From Lutibacter sp. (GTDB taxonomy: Bacteria; Bacteroidota; Bacteroidia; Flavobacteriales; Flavobacteriaceae), in contig DPCK01000052.1 in assembly GCA_003516285.1 (NCBI GenBank), positions 988 to 9,067 on the forward strand: a stretch of 8,080 bases of DNA. The letters run 5' to 3'. The position numbers were made by a program, and so were the translations under genes. Below are positions 5,732 to 8,080 of the stretch, piece after piece. The first letter of the stretch is position 1, and each line of letters opens with the position of its first letter. Below the pieces are notes generated by a model, which was given only the letters and a program-made list of their open reading frames with translations, ran no database searches and was not told the origin of the DNA.

Positions 5732-5866
5732 TTTTTTATCAACAAAGCCATTGGGTGGATTTTACGAGAATACAGTAAAACAAATCCAATTTGGGTTATG
5801 GAATTTACCAGTAAAACCACATTGAGCAATTTGAGCAAAAAAGAAGCCTTGAGATTGATTGTTTAA
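5732..5866 (+). pseudogene. 3' relic of a second AlkD-like DNA repair gene
   Basis: Forty-four in-frame codons plus a TAA stop (5864-5866) read FFINKAIGWILREYSKTNPI and on to SKKEALRLIV. This corresponds to residues 183-226 of the AlkD-like protein at 1561-2241, with 38 of 44 residues identical by my alignment and about 85% nucleotide identity (20 differences in 135 bases). Most nucleotide differences are silent or conservative, so the sequence diverged while coding and only later lost its 5' three quarters. Homology ends abruptly at a T-run (about 5731). The conserved tryptophan of the GW motif remains, but the WWDTVD segment and the arginine helix are gone, so it cannot be functional. Its stop overlaps the stop of the permease gene on the other strand. 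Confidence 0.85.
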
Positions 5867-7194
5867 ATCTTCCAGCTTTTTAATTTATGTCCCCAAAGTG
5901 CAAAAAAAAGGATTATGACATAACACGGCAACAATATCCAATAGCTGCTTGTGGAAGCATTTGCAATGGCATCCGTTTCATTAATTCCGCTTGCAATTAA
6001 TTCGTGTTTATTTAAATCTACCAACCTTCCGTATAATGGCGGTATAATGGCACCACCGGAAATTGCCATAATCAACAAGGCGGATGCTGTTTTGGTAAAT
6101 TTACCCAAACCTTCAAGCGTTAAAGGCCAAACTGCCGGCCAAACCAAAGCGTTTGCAATTCCCAAAGCCGCCACAAATAAAATGGAGATATATCCTGTTG
6201 TCATTAAAATGCAAACACTGAATACAATCCCCAGAAAAGCACTGATTTTTAGTGCAGTTCCCTGTTTGATGTACTTCGGAATTAAAACAACGCCCAAAGC
6301 GTAAGTTGCCACCATCGCCATTAAGGTAAATGTGGTAAAAAATTTGGCTTCATCGGCCGAAAAACCAAGTGAGATGCCATATGCGATAATGGTATCGCCC
6401 GCAATTACTTCTGCGCCAACATACACAAACAAAGTTAATACCCCCAGCCATAAATGCGGAAATTGAAATATGCTTGTTTTTGCGGTTTCACCAATGTCGG
6501 TTTCTTCAATCGGGGCAGGTTCTACGTGCGGAAGCGGCGCTTTTCTGATAAGCAACCCAAGCACAAATAGCACGGCTGCCATAATCACATAAGGCATAAA
6601 TACACTGTCGGCCATAGTATCCAGCAAAACGCCTTTTTCTGATTCGGAAACTGAGCCAATTTTTTCTTTTACTTCATCAATGCCTGATAATAAAATGGCA
6701 CCAAAAATTAAGGAACCTAAAGCTCCGGCTACCTTGTTCGCTATTCCCATAATGGCGATGCGTTTTGCACCACTTTCTATTGGACCTAAAATGGTGATAT
6801 ACGGATTGGCGGCTGTTTGCAATAAGGTCATTCCAATGCCTTGTATAAATATTCCGGTTAAAAACACCCAATAAGTTCTGGCTTCAGCTGCGGGAATAAA
6901 GACCAATGCGCCAATGGCCATAATAATCAATCCCAACGACATTCCTTTTCTGTACCCAATTTTAGTCAGAATATAAGAAGCGGGCAATGCCATCACCACA
7001 AAAGAAATATAGGAAGCTGATGCCACAAAATACGATTGCGTTTCGGTTAATTCGTTGATGGTTTTCATAAACGGAATTAAAGCACCGTTAATCCAGGTTA
7101 CAAAACCGAAAATAAAAAACAATCCGGCAATAATAAGCGTTGGGATGAACGTGTTATTCTGATTTTTTTGAGTGCTGTTTGCTTGTAACATCAT
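5863..7194 (-). CDS. Sugar:H+ symporter of MFS, FHS family (FucP/GluP type)
   Basis: This protein has 443 residues from the ATG at 7194 (or 442 from the adjacent ATG at 7191), the usual length for the fucose-galactose-glucose:H+ symporter family, with about 12 hydrophobic helices. Diagnostic stretches are FGFVTWINGALIPFMK (helix 1, about 29-44), GYRKGMSLG in the loop 2-3 region (about 80-88), and LLQTAANPYITILGP with ESGAKRI (about 124-145), typical of GluP/FucP-type permeases. It should import a hexose or related sugar across the inner membrane; the exact substrate cannot be read from sequence. The frame stays open to a TTG at 7251, but that codon lies inside a TAATTTTG promoter box, so I prefer the ATG pair. 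No catabolic gene is adjacent. It converges on the lipoprotein side, and its stop overlaps the alkD relic's stop. Confidence 0.9.
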   Translation of the reverse strand: MMLQANSTQKNQNNTFIPTLIIAGLFFIFGFVTWINGALIPFMKTINELTETQSYFVASASYISFVVMALPASYILTKIGYRKGMSLGLIIMAIGALVFIPAAEARTYWVFLTGIFIQGIGMTLLQTAANPYITILGPIESGAKRIAIMGIANKVAGALGSLIFGAILLSGIDEVKEKIGSVSESEKGVLLDTMADSVFMPYVIMAAVLFVLGLLIRKAPLPHVEPAPIEETDIGETAKTSIFQFPHLWLGVLTLFVYVGAEVIAGDTIIAYGISLGFSADEAKFFTTFTLMAMVATYALGVVLIPKYIKQGTALKISAFLGIVFSVCILMTTGYISILFVAALGIANALVWPAVWPLTLEGLGKFTKTASALLIMAISGGAIIPPLYGRLVDLNKHELIASGINETDAIANASTSSYWILLPCYVIILFFALWGHKLKSWKI

Positions 7195-7248
7195 TTTTTT
7201 GGTTGCTTGGTTAATTTGAATTGTTTGTCTGCTGAAAAGTAGGTTTTT

Positions 7249-7256
7249 CAAAATTA
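7249..7256 (-). promoter_or_regulatory. Candidate -7 element of sugar permease gene
   Basis: The minus strand reads TAATTTTG, matching TAnnTTTG, 54 bases upstream of the ATG at 7194. It would give a leader of roughly 45-50 bases and places the upstream TTG codon at 7251-7249 within the promoter. No -33 TTG is seen at standard spacing. Confidence 0.45.
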
Positions 7257-7585
7257 ATAGCCGTAAAAATAATGTTTTTATTTTTTATTAAATGGGTTGA
7301 TTTACGACTTATTTTTCTCGTTTTGCTTAATGGGAAAATTTATTCTGATGGATTGGATTAAAGTAATTCTTATCAATTGGATATAAAAAAAGCCAGAATA
7401 AAATTAAAATTGCTTTTGAATAATGGAATAACAATATGAATGTAAAAATGAGTAAGATGATACTTGATAATTTACGAATAATCTTTATTAAATAATTCGC
7501 CAAGTATTTCGATAAAAAAAAATACAAAAATCCCGTTTTCAATGAGCTTTTTGCATTAATTCAATATAAGTTTTGTTATGTAATT
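7252..7585. other. AT-rich spacer between transpeptidase and permease genes
   Basis: These 334 bases are very AT-rich and hold no convincing gene. The one open minus-strand frame (71 codons) starts at TTG, is a run of Leu/Ile/Phe/Lys as expected from AT-rich DNA, and has no family signature. The region contains the permease promoter candidate at one end and a possible transpeptidase terminator at the other. Confidence 0.65.
7514..7552 (-). terminator. Possible intrinsic terminator of L,D-transpeptidase gene
   Basis: On the minus strand AAAAAGCTC and GGGATTTTT (7552-7544 and 7534-7526) can pair over 9 positions, with one mismatch and one G-T pair around a 9-base loop. A tract of nine T follows (7522-7514). 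It starts 34 bases after the stop. The stem is AT-rich and imperfect, so it is only a candidate. Confidence 0.4.
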
Positions 7586-8080
7586 CTAAGCTTTTGCCGC
7601 CCTGTTTTCCTGTTCGGCCAATATTTCTTTTAAAAATCTTTCGGTTTGATTTTTCATTTCATCTTCCGTAATATCCAATGCTTTCGGATTTTCAATTAAC
7701 TGCAGCCAAGGTTTTGGCGCATCAAAATTGTAACTGCCAAAAACAATTACCGGAGTACCTTTTACCAATACCTTGTCTTTATCTGTCAAAACCCATTGAT
7801 CAGCCCAGTCATAAAGGTAACGGGCATCTTTTTCCTGAAGTCGCATACAAGAATGCGACGCTGGATAACCAGGCAAACTATATTGATGCCAGGCAACACC
7901 CAACAAATTTTCTACATTAAAATTCCATCTTAACTCCCATTCATCATTAAAAGTGCTGATAGATTCTTCAGCCTTCCAGTTGGCATAAAAAAGTCCGGTT
8001 GGCGTTGGATCTTGCTTTCTGCCCATATTTGTTGGACCGGAGTAAATCAATTCCCCATTTTCATAAGTGGCAAATGTTTG
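7586..8080 (-). CDS. L,D-transpeptidase (YkuD family), C-terminal part, start outside window
   Basis: The frame is open from the window edge (QTFATYENGELIYSGP at 8080 inward) to the TAG at 7586-7588 and gives 164 residues. The family forms 3-3 peptidoglycan cross-links or attaches proteins to peptidoglycan in the periplasm, using a catalytic cysteine. Visible YkuD features are the Q-T-F-A-x-Y-x-x-G opening strand, DPTPTGLF (24-31), a histidine in AWHQYSLPG (H65), and the active-site SHSCMRLQ with H76, C78 and R80. The usual SHGC reads SHSC here. After the domain (about 115) there is a tail of some 50 residues, charged and probably helical at its end (EDEMKNQTERFLKEILAEQ). An internal TTG at 8050 is not the start, because the conserved first strand lies upstream of it. 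The N-terminus, with any signal peptide, is beyond 8080. Confidence 0.9.
   Translation of the reverse strand, partial: QTFATYENGELIYSGPTNMGRKQDPTPTGLFYANWKAEESISTFNDEWELRWNFNVENLLGVAWHQYSLPGYPASHSCMRLQEKDARYLYDWADQWVLTDKDKVLVKGTPVIVFGSYNFDAPKPWLQLIENPKALDITEDEMKNQTERFLKEILAEQENRAAKA

Larger units (their letters stand above)
5430..5862. other. Convergent intergenic region with gene relics and terminator
   Basis: These 433 bases between the lipoprotein gene (plus) and the sugar permease gene (minus) hold no intact gene. They contain the decayed second leader (5473-5541), a strong terminator (5604-5638), a tandem TTGATTAATT pair (5664-5683) and most of the alkD 3' relic (5732-5866). Confidence 0.75.

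Noticed and set aside
7327..7542. Minus-strand open frame of 71 codons, hydrophobic
   Set aside because: It begins at TTG, overlaps the terminator candidate, and its Leu/Ile/Phe/Lys content is what random AT-rich DNA encodes.

Overview
The window looks like chromosomal DNA of a Bacteroidota bacterium, probably from the Flavobacteriia or a related class. The intergenic DNA is AT-rich, start codons lack Shine-Dalgarno sequences, and several TAnnTTTG (-7) promoter elements lie upstream of genes. Gene content agrees: an HAE1-type efflux operon, an FHS-type sugar permease, an AraC/TolB/TPR membrane regulator and a lipoprotein with a K-D-x-E stretch after its cysteine. The species cannot be named from the sequence alone.

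Layout. (1) 1-1198, minus strand: the start of an RND multidrug efflux pump gene, preceded by its periplasmic adaptor. Stop and start codons share one base (TAATG), so the two are an operon and probably translationally coupled. (2) 1199-1560: a divergent intergenic region with -7 boxes, a perfect 12-bp palindrome and a wider inverted repeat built from the same half-site. (3) 1561-2241, plus: a complete AlkD-like DNA glycosylase. (4) 2403-4532, plus: a 709-residue membrane-bound regulator with an N-terminal AraC helix-turn-helix domain, one membrane helix, a TolB/FlgO-like domain and TPR repeats. (5) 4533-4796: a non-coding region with an operator-like repeat array and the first copy of a duplicated leader. 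(6) 4797-5429, plus: a small lipoprotein of unknown function. (7) 5430-5862: a second, decayed copy of that leader (its start codon reads ATA), a strong intrinsic terminator, and a 44-codon relic of a second alkD gene. (8) 5863-7194, minus: an FHS/FucP-GluP type sugar:H+ symporter. The longer 462-codon reading frame begins at a TTG inside the likely promoter, so I moved the start. (9) 7252-7585: AT-rich spacer with a possible terminator. (10) 7586-8080, minus: the C-terminal part of an L,D-transpeptidase that continues beyond the window.

How the parts may work together. The regulator, the repeat array and the lipoprotein form a plausible sensor/regulator plus cell-surface-output module. This is inferred from adjacency and from the array's geometry, which includes a 21-bp direct repeat of the kind AraC-type dimers bind. 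The second leader copy and the alkD relic show that 5430-5866 is a site of past duplication, gene loss or recombination. The efflux operon, the permease and the transpeptidase look like ordinary core or accessory genes with no evident link to the module.
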